Position numbers and translations under genes: made by a program. Positions 44,255 through 53,062 of a stretch of DNA of 64,000 nucleotides are shown piece after piece. Position 1 is the stretch's first letter. Every line of letters starts with the position of its first letter. The notes beneath the pieces were generated by a model. It ran no database searches. It was not told where the DNA came from and worked only from the letters and a program-made list of their open reading frames with translations. Source of the stretch: Thiosocius sp963759055 (GTDB taxonomy: Bacteria; Pseudomonadota; Gammaproteobacteria; Chromatiales; Chromatiaceae); NCBI GenBank assembly GCA_963759055.1, contig CAVWYD010000014.1, forward strand, positions 147,752 through 211,751. The letters are read 5' to 3'.

Positions 44255-44400
44255 CGGCCGAACCTTTTCCTGGGACGGTGGCTCAAGGGGTTGTCCCGGT
44301 GTTTGCAAAGGAATTCAGCGGATTATGAAGCAGTGGGGTTGGGATGCCCACGGGCATCAGCGTTTTAGTGGCACGCGGGGGGGCAAGATAAGCGTCGCGA
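44255..44400 (+). repeat. Dispersed ksgA-start repeat, copy 9 (subtype B, decayed right end)
   Basis: ksgA core (GGCCGAACCTTTTCCTGGGA) and subtype B middle (GGAATTCAGCGGATTATGAA, GATGCCCACGGGCATCAG). The right end is diverged (AGCGTCGCGAGAATTTTTTC). Directly abuts the RAYT remnant. The 44400-44481 stretch holds nothing recognisable. Confidence 0.82.
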
Positions 44401-44481
44401 GAATTTTTTCAGCGCTTTTTGGGCTTCAAGAGCCCAAGGTGGTTTCCTTTAACTTGATTGATGGTTCATTCACGGCTTCAA

Positions 44482-45357
44482 TTAAGAGTGCGACCAAGCC
44501 TGGCAAGGACGTCTCGACGCACAAACAAACGTTATTTGTCCGATGCGTCTTCTGGCGGAATCCCAGTCTTCCATTTTTTTTTCGAGCTCGCCTCGTGCAT
44601 CAAGTTCGCGCACTCTGGACAATGCTTGGGCGAGTTCTTCTTTGCTTGCCAGCGACCATGCGGAATCGCCGTTGCGCCAGGCAGCGCGAAGCGGCCCATG
44701 GGGTTCAAAATAGGCGTCACCCTGTAATACCACGTCGCCCAATGCCTGCTCGGCTATATGTCGAAAACCAAGTTCCGCCAGCAGCTCTGCCAGTTTTGGC
44801 AAGGGTATAAATCTTTTTTGCAGACGCCGTGCCGCTTGTGGGATGAGATGATAAAACCAGAAGCCGCTATCAATTTGTTCTTGCGAGCTGGTGCTGACCA
44901 CGATCACGCCATCCGGTTTTAAGATGCGTGCGAATTCACGCAAAACTTTTCTATGAGCATCAAACCCCTCGGATTGCCCGTCTTCGAGGTGATGCAATGT
45001 CTGGTTTGCCATGATCCCGTCAAAGCTTGAATCTCTGAATGGCATTTCCATCATCGTTCCAAGCATAAAGGCAAGTTGGGCCCGCCTTGGAGATTTGCGC
45101 CTCTTTTCCTCGGCAATAGCGATCATCCCCCTGCTGCGATCGATACTTGCGACGCGCGGAACATGTTCAGCCAATGCGAGGCTGTAACTCCCGGTACCGC
45201 AGCCCGCATCCAATATGCTCATTTTTGAAAGCGGGGTGCTTGATGTACTGAATGCGCGCAGAATCAATTCGACGCCGACAGGAGGTCGGATGCCATCGTA
45301 GTGTTCTGCGATCTGGTTGTAATCCGGTCCGGTGTCCTTGGTGTAAGGTTTGGTCAC
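44482..45357 (-). CDS. Class I SAM-dependent methyltransferase
   Basis: 291 residues. SAM-binding motif ILDAGCGTGSYSLALAEH, then ASIDRSRGM, LGTMMEMPFRDSSFDGIMAN and QTLHHLED, typical of UbiE/Methyltransf_11-type enzymes. The last ~70 residues form an extra segment rich in charged residues. Substrate unknown. Last gene of the minus-strand arm of the phosphonate locus, 12 bp after the GNAT gene, so it may methylate the cluster's product. Confidence 0.82.
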   Translation of the reverse strand: MTKPYTKDTGPDYNQIAEHYDGIRPPVGVELILRAFSTSSTPLSKMSILDAGCGTGSYSLALAEHVPRVASIDRSRGMIAIAEEKRRKSPRRAQLAFMLGTMMEMPFRDSSFDGIMANQTLHHLEDGQSEGFDAHRKVLREFARILKPDGVIVVSTSSQEQIDSGFWFYHLIPQAARRLQKRFIPLPKLAELLAELGFRHIAEQALGDVVLQGDAYFEPHGPLRAAWRNGDSAWSLASKEELAQALSRVRELDARGELEKKMEDWDSARRRIGQITFVCASRRPCQAWSHS

Positions 45358-45369
45358 GGCGGCATCCCG

Positions 45370-46434
45370 TCAGATTTCCAGTTCAAAAAGTGCATAGGTG
45401 CTGAGCGCATCATCCAGGTGCTTTATTTTGATTGCCTCGAGCCAGATCGATTTGCGCATCAGTGCCAGGACAACCGAACTATAGCCGGCATGGAAACATT
45501 CGCGAACAGCATGGTACACAGTCGAAGGCGCCAGCATTTTATTACGAATCCCACCCTGTTCCGTGGTCCCGACAAGAAAGAAAACGGCTTCTTCGTTTGA
45601 TAAAGACGACGTACCGCACGTCTGCTTGTTTGGATAGGCGAGGGCAAAGGCCAGTACACGATCATCGGGGTCTCTGACGATGGTCACGAGCCGGTCGTCC
45701 CGGCACCGCGCAAGGAAAAGGCGCTCAAATTCATCGAAGGGAAGAGGCGTAAAGCCCAGCAGAGGCAGGAAAGCCTTCATTATCGCGTTATGTAAGACTC
45801 GCAAATCCTCGTGCCCAGAGAGCGTGGTAAAGCGGAGGTCCTTTCCCATGAGGTAGTTGAGCTTGGGTGCTCGGTGGCTAATCAGGTTCTCCACGGCTTC
45901 TGGTTCCGCTATCCACACCGAGCTCCACTGCCACTTGGGTTTGAAGCCGTATCGTTCAAGAAAATGTGGGTAATAGGAGTTGTTAATGGGTTCGCCAGTA
46001 AAGCGGTTGACGTTGAATCCCCGGGTCTTGAAACGGTAGCCGTGCCAGATGTCGAACTGTATAGGGCCCCATATTCGCGTGAGTGCCTTGTCATTCTTGA
46101 GCCAGCCGATCGCCGCATCCAGGAGTTGGGTCGCCACGTTGTAGTCGTCTATACACTCAAAAAAACCGATTGCCCCAACGGGGTCGCCGTCTGGAGTCTT
46201 CAGTTGCCCGTTCACTGTGGCAGTCACGTGCCCCACCGTCTTGTTTCCCTGTCTGGCGATGAAGCACATGTGATCATTCCCTGGGTCCGCGTGAAAGGAA
46301 AAACTTCGGCTGAGCAGTCGCCGGATCTCTTCAGCATGAAGTGCAGTTTCCGGGCTGTCGCCATATAGCTCAGTACGGAGATCAACCAGTGATTCGATCA
46401 TTTCAAGCTCGAATCTGTACGCTGTCAATGCCAT
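45370..46434 (-). CDS. GNAT-like acyltransferase (YghO-type)
   Basis: 354 residues with GNAT features: FIARQGNKTVGHVTATVN, GAIGFFECIDDYNVATQLLD, then IWGPIQFDIWHGYRFKTRGF and PINNSYYPHFLERYGF, a pattern of the YghO-like family. These are predicted N-acyltransferases. In this cluster the natural acceptor would be an amine such as aminoethylphosphonate or a derivative, but that is inference. Overlaps the dikinase-like gene by 10 bases. Confidence 0.75.
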   Translation of the reverse strand: MALTAYRFELEMIESLVDLRTELYGDSPETALHAEEIRRLLSRSFSFHADPGNDHMCFIARQGNKTVGHVTATVNGQLKTPDGDPVGAIGFFECIDDYNVATQLLDAAIGWLKNDKALTRIWGPIQFDIWHGYRFKTRGFNVNRFTGEPINNSYYPHFLERYGFKPKWQWSSVWIAEPEAVENLISHRAPKLNYLMGKDLRFTTLSGHEDLRVLHNAIMKAFLPLLGFTPLPFDEFERLFLARCRDDRLVTIVRDPDDRVLAFALAYPNKQTCGTSSLSNEEAVFFLVGTTEQGGIRNKMLAPSTVYHAVRECFHAGYSSVVLALMRKSIWLEAIKIKHLDDALSTYALFELEI

Positions 46435-49067
46435 TGGACAAGCCCCGACTCTCCATTGATCGTGATAGCAGCCTTATCCGGTATTCGGTCGGTTGCATCG
46501 GCAACGCCAACAACGGTGGGTATTCCGAGCTCCCGGCCGATGATCGAGGTGTGTGAGAGAACGCTGCCCCTTTCAACGACGATCCCCTTGCATGCGGTCA
46601 TCAGGTAGACCCATGCAGGGTCAGTCGAGCGCGCCACGATAATGTCGCCTTCATTGATAATCACATTGGCCGCCTCACGGACTATTCTGGCGACGCCCGA
46701 TGCGATACCAGAGGAACAGCCGATACCCATCGCCTGATTGGGTTCCCCAGTGGTGGTCGCGGCCATCACGGGTACGTTTTCATACACGAGGCCTCTGGTC
46801 TGAAAACGGCCAGGTGGTTCATGGTTTTCGAATGATTCATATTCGTCGCGACGGAGTCTGACTGTAGCGCGAAGGTCTTGAGTTACGGCGGACCCATTGA
46901 TGTAGTCCGTCACCTCGTCGACGGTCAGGTAAAAGATGTCCCGGCGCGAATCGAGGAGCCCTTTCACTACAAGCCGCTCTCCGATCTGACTGAATATGCG
47001 TCTCACCAGCCCGTACACGCGTCCGCGTGCCAGGCGCATACTTTCTCTGTTTGCGAGTGCGCTTCGTGCGTTTGCCAGAACCAGTTGTAGAGCAAATCGT
47101 TTCAGCGGGTTGCGGATGGCCTGCCGCATGACCATCTCATGCTGGTGCCGTGCAGTTTTTGCACGACCTTCGATGTCATCGATCGTTTGGGTAGTGTGAA
47201 CCCTCCGCTTGATGATATCTATCAGCCTTTCCGGTTCCTCGCGAAAGCTGGGAACCTCCAGCTTCAGCTCCTCCACGCTGCGGTCGCCAAACATTTCGAT
47301 ATGCAGTTGCAGAGCGTTTCTGAGTGTCCCGAAACTGTCGTCGCTCTGAATCCTACCCCAAATGGCTGCGCTGTCCTGCAGTGAGTTCAGTGCTTGATGC
47401 TCTTTATGCTGCGTAAACATTTCGGCCAAATGATCGATTGACCGCGAGGGTGCAACGCTCTCAATGAGAGTCTGGCCCTGCAGTAGATCGTTGTGCAGGT
47501 TTGGATGATCTGGCGCCCAACGATGGCACAGCTTCTGCAGCCAGTCGTAGTACGTCATGGCGCAGAAGTCATTGCTCAGGGTCAGATACCAGTGTTCGGT
47601 GATTTCAGCGGTGAGCTGTTCATAGACCTCCAGCAGTTCGCTTTCGTTCAACTTATCAAGTTCGATTGACTTGTACTTGTCGTAGAGGGGTTGAAACCAC
47701 AGGTCGAAACGGCGTTTCGCTTTTTTGACAGTCAGAAGCGTCTTGACGACGACCCCGGCAACACTCGCGTAGTCGATAAGGGATAATTGTGTGCGCGGCG
47801 GATTAAGCTGCCTGTCGATACCAAACATCTGGTCCCATGCGAGCTTGCGCTGTTTAAAGCCCGGCAAAAATGACAGCATCTGGTACCAATTGAGTAAATT
47901 CAGGTAAACCCTTCCATTGATGAGTCCGAAAAGATTCTTGAAGACCGGGTGCCGCTCCCAGTAGGAGTGATTTAAGCGGAATGCTGTGAGGGCAAGCTGC
48001 CGGAATGTCCGTTCATAGTGTCCCCGTGCAAAACTGAACGTCAGCGGTAGCGTCAAGCCAGGATAGCTTTCGACGATATTGGCGTTGTCCCAGACCCTGA
48101 GGTGACCGGGTCTTTCGGGTGGTATGATCGGTCGGGCTTGCAATAACCAACACTTTCCGTATCTGTCGAAGGCCCATTCGATATCGAGCGGCGTATAGAA
48201 TACTGCCGACGCCCGAGTCCCAAGGTCACGTAGCTCCCGGATTTCCTGGTCCGTCAGAACGGCGGGCGGTTGCGCCGAGGATGTGGCAACGCCAGAGGTG
48301 CTCCCACCTTCGCTTGATTCATTCACCTTGGGCGTTTTGTTGGTGACCGGTCTTTCAATCGAGCTCGTATGCCAATCTACCCGATAGGTGTCAGTGTCCG
48401 AAAAATCGCTGGTCACTCCTTCGCCGAGGCCTATGGTTGCCGTTATGACACAGGTTTCCTGGAGGTCGTTGGGGTCGTGGGTAAACAGGACGCCAGCGCT
48501 CTTTGCCGGGACCATCTCCTGAACAATGACTGCGGCAGAGATGTTTCGAATATCAATGCCTTTCTTCCAGCGGTATGACAGCGCGCGAGAGGAAAAGGCG
48601 GAAGCCCAGACTTGTAAAATGCTCTCTTGAATATCATTGATACCTTGATTCAGGAACGATTCCATCAAACCTGCAAAAGAGTGCTTGGCGCCATCCTCGT
48701 CGAGAATTGACGACCTTATCGCAAATGCTCGCTTCTCCCCGCCTCGCATTAGGAGTGTCTGCAGGTGATGAAGAACGTCCGGGGGGAAACTCAGCGTGAG
48801 TATCGTGTCGCGAATATTTCCGGCGGTTCGGTCGATATCGACGACGTCATCAAAGTCCGTTCGGTCGAGCAGGTCTGCGATCTTCTGTCGGACCGGATTG
48901 ATGGCGCTGTCGAACACGTGGCTGGAGACCACCCACCAGTCAGGTATATCGAATCCGGCCTCACGGAGCCGAAGGAGGTTTCGTGCTTTCCCACCAACGA
49001 CCTCACCTGCTGTCAGGGCAGACTGGGTCGTTGAGGGGATGATCAAGTGTGCAAAGTCATCCGTCAT
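46425..49067 (-). CDS. PEP synthase/rifampin phosphotransferase-like dikinase
   Basis: 880 residues from ATG 49067. N-terminal ATP-grasp (about 1-310): GGKARNLLRLREAGFDIPDW, AIRSSILDEDGAKHSFAGLM, VIVQEMVPAKSAGVLFTHDP. A ~450-residue helical middle. C-terminal swivelling domain (about 770-880) with phosphohistidine motif GSVLSHTSIIGRELGIPTVV. The PEP-binding barrel of PEP synthase is absent, so the plan matches rifampin phosphotransferase, which moves the ATP beta-phosphate to a small-molecule hydroxyl. Its position in a phosphonate locus suggests phosphorylation of a pathway or lipid intermediate. 5 bp after the UbiA gene. Confidence 0.82.
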   Translation of the reverse strand: MTDDFAHLIIPSTTQSALTAGEVVGGKARNLLRLREAGFDIPDWWVVSSHVFDSAINPVRQKIADLLDRTDFDDVVDIDRTAGNIRDTILTLSFPPDVLHHLQTLLMRGGEKRAFAIRSSILDEDGAKHSFAGLMESFLNQGINDIQESILQVWASAFSSRALSYRWKKGIDIRNISAAVIVQEMVPAKSAGVLFTHDPNDLQETCVITATIGLGEGVTSDFSDTDTYRVDWHTSSIERPVTNKTPKVNESSEGGSTSGVATSSAQPPAVLTDQEIRELRDLGTRASAVFYTPLDIEWAFDRYGKCWLLQARPIIPPERPGHLRVWDNANIVESYPGLTLPLTFSFARGHYERTFRQLALTAFRLNHSYWERHPVFKNLFGLINGRVYLNLLNWYQMLSFLPGFKQRKLAWDQMFGIDRQLNPPRTQLSLIDYASVAGVVVKTLLTVKKAKRRFDLWFQPLYDKYKSIELDKLNESELLEVYEQLTAEITEHWYLTLSNDFCAMTYYDWLQKLCHRWAPDHPNLHNDLLQGQTLIESVAPSRSIDHLAEMFTQHKEHQALNSLQDSAAIWGRIQSDDSFGTLRNALQLHIEMFGDRSVEELKLEVPSFREEPERLIDIIKRRVHTTQTIDDIEGRAKTARHQHEMVMRQAIRNPLKRFALQLVLANARSALANRESMRLARGRVYGLVRRIFSQIGERLVVKGLLDSRRDIFYLTVDEVTDYINGSAVTQDLRATVRLRRDEYESFENHEPPGRFQTRGLVYENVPVMAATTTGEPNQAMGIGCSSGIASGVARIVREAANVIINEGDIIVARSTDPAWVYLMTACKGIVVERGSVLSHTSIIGRELGIPTVVGVADATDRIPDKAAITINGESGLVQWH

Positions 49068-49072
49068 CGTAT

Positions 49073-50005
49073 TCACAACATGGCTTTGCCGAAACCGATG
49101 AGCTGCGCAGCCAATACACTTGCGGCAAATATCTCGGTAAACGGTTTGAGTCGTGCCGAAGAATCGCTGGGAGCGATGAGGAGACGCAGATTGGCTGCCA
49201 GTGCCAATGCAAAGGCTGCGGCGATGATCGATACGTATATCCAGCCCAGTGACCATTTCAACGTCAGGAACAAGGCAACCGACAAGCTGATTGTCTGGGC
49301 TGTAATCACACACAATACTGCACCGGCATGGCCCAGCGCGGGCGAATAGATGTCGTACGGGTCTTCAGCTTCAGGTTCACGAAGCTTGCGGCCGATCTCC
49401 CAGCCCAAAAACGGCATCCATACCATCACGGTAAAGGCCATGATATCGCCCCACGCCAAGGTGGTAGCTGAAGCGTGGGATTCGCCCGCATACAGGAGTA
49501 TTGAATACAGTGGAATCAGGGCAAATACCGGGTTGTGCGCGACCAGATTCAGCAGCGGGCGACGTCGCAGGATGTCGGGGATAAAAAAGAACCGGTACAT
49601 CAGAAATTCGTAGACCAAGACACCGCTTGCTGCCAGAAACGCGATTCCTGTTCCGAGGTTCAAAACGGGTGTCAGCAGGAAGAGAAGGATCAGTCCCAGC
49701 TGGAGGTCCCATGGTGTCACGCGGCGTGACGGCAGGGGGCGTTCTGGGAAGTTTTTGCTGTCTAGCTCAATGTCTTTGAGTTCATCGCTCAACCGCAAGA
49801 TCAGATAGAAACTGAAAACAGTGCATATGCCGACGAGCGTTGACGTCGACCACGGTGCAGGGCCTTTACCATGAACATGTGCCAAAAATGCCGCTGGGCC
49901 GAGATAAATCAGAGACGACAGGGCGAGGCGATTCGCCAGCGGGTGCCTTTCTTCCATGAACGACCACATCCGATGCGGCCATCCTTTTTGGGCTTCTGAG
50001 ATCAT
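49073..50005 (-). CDS. UbiA family prenyltransferase-like membrane protein
   Basis: 310 residues, about eight or nine transmembrane helices. First aspartate-rich motif RLSDELKDIELDSKNFPERP with RPLPSRRV is typical of the UbiA superfamily (DxxxD, with a basic pair); the second acidic motif region is EIGRKLREPEAEDPYDIYS. UbiA enzymes move prenyl or phosphoribosyl groups onto membrane or aromatic acceptors. Heads the minus-strand arm, divergent from pepM across a 289-bp gap. Substrate unknown. Confidence 0.8.
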   Translation of the reverse strand: MISEAQKGWPHRMWSFMEERHPLANRLALSSLIYLGPAAFLAHVHGKGPAPWSTSTLVGICTVFSFYLILRLSDELKDIELDSKNFPERPLPSRRVTPWDLQLGLILLFLLTPVLNLGTGIAFLAASGVLVYEFLMYRFFFIPDILRRRPLLNLVAHNPVFALIPLYSILLYAGESHASATTLAWGDIMAFTVMVWMPFLGWEIGRKLREPEAEDPYDIYSPALGHAGAVLCVITAQTISLSVALFLTLKWSLGWIYVSIIAAAFALALAANLRLLIAPSDSSARLKPFTEIFAASVLAAQLIGFGKAML

Positions 50006-50294
50006 GACTTGCTGTTCGATTCCTGGAGGGATCGTTCGGCATTAGCTAGTTAAAGATTAGTCCGTGGTTTCCTGGTAGTCCATTTCCATCAGCCGACAAG
50101 CTGGGTGCATTCAGGCCTCAGAAGCGGCGATGTTCAGTATCTGCCATGGGAATTTTTCTCCTGTTCGACGCGATAGAAATCGAATCTGCGGCACGTTCTG
50201 AGACTTCCGCACCCCGATCGGTATCCGGGAAGAACGAGACAAGATTCGTCGACAGGTCATAATATTCAATAAACCGGCATTAGGGATCTGCGTC

Positions 50295-51923
50295 ATGGAA
50301 AGCAAGGCCAGCCAGTTCAGAAGGATGTTGCGCTCAGGCGGACTTTCGTTCATCTGTGAGGCCCACAATGGATTGAGCGCCAGAATCGTTGAAGAGGCTG
50401 GTTTCGAAGGGATTTGGGGCAGTGGGCTTGCCTTGTCGGCGCAATACGGGGTTCGCGATAACAACGAAGCCAGCTGGACCCAGGTTCTCGACATGTTGGA
50501 GTTCATGTCGGACGCCACGCGCATACCGATTCTCCTGGATGGTGATACCGGCTACGGGAACTTCAATAACGTACGGCGGTTGGTGAAAAAGCTTGAGCAG
50601 CGGGAAATTGCTGCCGTATGTATCGAGGACAAACTCTTCCCGAAGACCAATAGCTTCGTCCAGGGTCAAGCCCAGCCGCTGGCGAATCTGGACGAGTTCT
50701 GCGGGAAGATAAAGGCTGGGAAAGACGTTCAATGTGACGATGATTTCTCCATCGTGGCCAGAGTCGAGGCATTTATCGCTGGTTGGGGGCTGTCTGAGGC
50801 ACTACATCGTGCCGAGGCGTATCACGAGGCGGGGGCAGATGCGATCCTGATCCATTCCGGTCAGAGCGTTCCGGATGAGGTCCTCGCGTTCAAACGGGAG
50901 TGGGGCGACCGCTGTCCCGTGGTTATTATTCCCACCAAATACTTTACGACGCCGACTCGGGTGTTTGAGGAACATGGGTTTTCCCTCGTGATCTGGGCGA
51001 ATCATTTGTTACGTGCATCCATTACGGCCATGCAGGGTGCCGCCCGGTCTCTGATGCAGAACCGGACTCTGATTGCAGTTGAAGATCATATTGCCCCGGT
51101 CCCGGAGGTATTCCGATTGCAGGGCACCGAGGAACTGCTGGAGGCCGAGAAGCGTTATCTGCCGTGGCATATATGGAGCGTACAGGCCCTGGTGTTGGCT
51201 GCGTCTAGGGGGGTGGCGCTCGGTGATCTCACCCGGGATCGTCCCAAGGCTATGGTTGAATTGGCCGGCAAACCTCTTTTGGCGCATATCGTCGATGCTT
51301 ATAACGCGATCGGTATCAAAAAGATTACGGTCGTGCGTGGTTATCGCAAGGAAGCGATAAACCTGCCCAATCTGCACTGGGTCGATAACGATGCTTTTGC
51401 CGAGACTGGTGAGCTGGTTTCCATGATTGAAGGGCTTGAATCACTCAGTGCCGACGACGGTATCATCGTCAGTTACGGTGACGTCGTGCTGAACGAGTGC
51501 AGCTTGCAGATACTTTCCCAGTCATCTGACGATCTGGCCGTGTTGATGGATTCAAACTGGCGGGACGAACTCCACCGGCGGCGACAGACGTACTACGTGC
51601 ACTGCACCTCCCGCCAAACTGGGCATGCTTACTCATCCCGGGTCTTGGTCGAAGAAATCGATCCGCAGATGGACGCAAAACGGTGGGACGGGGTATGGAC
51701 GGGCTTTTTCAAGATTTCCGGACCGATGATGGCGACCGTGCTGGAACTAGCGCATTCCATTACCGAGCAGCGAGGGCGGCGAACAGCCAGCCTGCCTGAC
51801 CTGATCAATGGACTCATCAACTCAGGGAGGGAGGTGAGGGCGTTGTACGCGACCGGGTATTGGCTAGATATCGATTCGCCGGATGATCTGGTTCGCGCTA
51901 GCAGTTTTCAGGGAGCCCTGTGA
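50295..51923 (+). CDS. pepM: PEP mutase fused to a nucleotidyltransferase
   Basis: 542 residues. The N-terminal half is phosphoenolpyruvate mutase (PEP to phosphonopyruvate, the entry step of phosphonate biosynthesis): LLDGDTGYGN (81-89) and the diagnostic EDKLFPKTNS (111-120) that separates mutase from lyases. The C-terminal half (about 305-542) is a sugar-nucleotidyltransferase-type domain (VLAASRGVALGDLTRDRPKA, MVELAGKPLLAHI, ATGYWLDIDSPDD). Its first motif has Ser where Gly is usual. By analogy with PntC, it may make CMP-aminoethylphosphonate. Overlaps the next gene by 4 bases. Confidence 0.92.
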   Translation: MESKASQFRRMLRSGGLSFICEAHNGLSARIVEEAGFEGIWGSGLALSAQYGVRDNNEASWTQVLDMLEFMSDATRIPILLDGDTGYGNFNNVRRLVKKLEQREIAAVCIEDKLFPKTNSFVQGQAQPLANLDEFCGKIKAGKDVQCDDDFSIVARVEAFIAGWGLSEALHRAEAYHEAGADAILIHSGQSVPDEVLAFKREWGDRCPVVIIPTKYFTTPTRVFEEHGFSLVIWANHLLRASITAMQGAARSLMQNRTLIAVEDHIAPVPEVFRLQGTEELLEAEKRYLPWHIWSVQALVLAASRGVALGDLTRDRPKAMVELAGKPLLAHIVDAYNAIGIKKITVVRGYRKEAINLPNLHWVDNDAFAETGELVSMIEGLESLSADDGIIVSYGDVVLNECSLQILSQSSDDLAVLMDSNWRDELHRRRQTYYVHCTSRQTGHAYSSRVLVEEIDPQMDAKRWDGVWTGFFKISGPMMATVLELAHSITEQRGRRTASLPDLINGLINSGREVRALYATGYWLDIDSPDDLVRASSFQGAL

Positions 51924-53062
51924 TACAGCCGCGCACCTTTGTCGATGCGGCCAGAAAACTCGGATTCGTGCTGTGGACCGGAGTACCTTGTTCTTATCTG
52001 ACGCCCTTCATCAACTATGTGATCGACGACCCCGATTCCCGCTATGTGGCGGCAGCCAACGAGGGTGATGCGGTTGCCATAGCCGCAGGCGCCACGCTCG
52101 CGGGGCAGCGGGCGATTGTCATGTTTCAGAATTCCGGCTTGGGCAATGCGGTAAATCCTTTGACTTCGCTTACCTATACGTTCCGGATCCCGGTGCTGCT
52201 GATCGTGACCCTGAGAGGCGAGCCAGCGGGTGTCAGGGATGAACCTCAGCATGAGCTGATGGGGACGATTACTACCCGCATGCTGGAATTGCTGGAGATC
52301 CCCTGGGCCTACTTCCCAACGGAGGCCGAAGACGTGGCCCCTGTGCTGAACCGGGCTATGGATCATATGGCGCGTGCAGGTACGCCGTTCGCCCTGGTAA
52401 TGCGCAAGGGTAGCGTGGAGAAGCATGAGCTGAGATCCCAGCCGCAGGCGCACCCTTGCCTGGGCTGCAGTGGGGTGGCCGAGGCAGGAGTGGCGATATC
52501 CAATCGGCGTGATTGTCTTGAGGCAGTCCAGGCGAATACAAAGGCAAGCGACGTAATCCTTGCCACGACCGGCTACATGGGGCGAGAGCTCTATGCATGC
52601 TCGGACCGGTCAAATCAGTTCTATATGGTCGGATCCATGGGATGTGTTGCCAGCTTTGCGTTGGGCCTTGCGCTGACCGTGCCGAAGCGGCGGGTGTTCG
52701 TACTGGATGGGGACGGTGCCTTGTTGATGCGCATGGGGGCTTTATCCACCATCGGATATGAGCGGCCAGATAACCTGACGCACATCCTGCTCGATAATGA
52801 GCGGTATGAATCCACCGGTGGACAGTCCACGCTTTCTCACTCGACGGATATCTGCGGCATAGCCTTGGCCAACGGTTACCCGGAGGTCCATCGCGTGGCA
52901 GATGCTGAGGCCTTGGCGGCTTGGTTGCCCAGAATGGGCAGCGCATTAACCTTCCTGTACCTGAAAATCCGCCCGGGCGTGGCAAAGGATCTGCCAAGGC
53001 CACAAATGACCCCAATCGAAGTGGCTGCGCGTTTGAGACGGCTGCTGGAGCAGCCGATGTGA
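51920..53062 (+). CDS. ppd: Phosphonopyruvate decarboxylase
   Basis: 380 residues, TPP-dependent; decarboxylates phosphonopyruvate to phosphonoacetaldehyde, pulling the unfavourable PEP mutase step forward. Seen: FVLWTGVPCSYLTPFINYVI near the start, NEGDAVAIAAGATLAG with the catalytic Glu, and the TPP/Mg motif GDGALLMRMGALSTIG with LLDNERYESTGGQ. Start is GTG at 51920, overlapping the pepM stop (GTGA), so it is translationally coupled. Confidence 0.94.
   Translation: MIQPRTFVDAARKLGFVLWTGVPCSYLTPFINYVIDDPDSRYVAAANEGDAVAIAAGATLAGQRAIVMFQNSGLGNAVNPLTSLTYTFRIPVLLIVTLRGEPAGVRDEPQHELMGTITTRMLELLEIPWAYFPTEAEDVAPVLNRAMDHMARAGTPFALVMRKGSVEKHELRSQPQAHPCLGCSGVAEAGVAISNRRDCLEAVQANTKASDVILATTGYMGRELYACSDRSNQFYMVGSMGCVASFALGLALTVPKRRVFVLDGDGALLMRMGALSTIGYERPDNLTHILLDNERYESTGGQSTLSHSTDICGIALANGYPEVHRVADAEALAAWLPRMGSALTFLYLKIRPGVAKDLPRPQMTPIEVAARLRRLLEQPM

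Noticed and set aside
46425..49067. Phosphoenolpyruvate synthase (ppsA)
   Set aside because: The C-terminal PEP-binding barrel is absent; only the ATP-grasp and phosphohistidine domains are shared.
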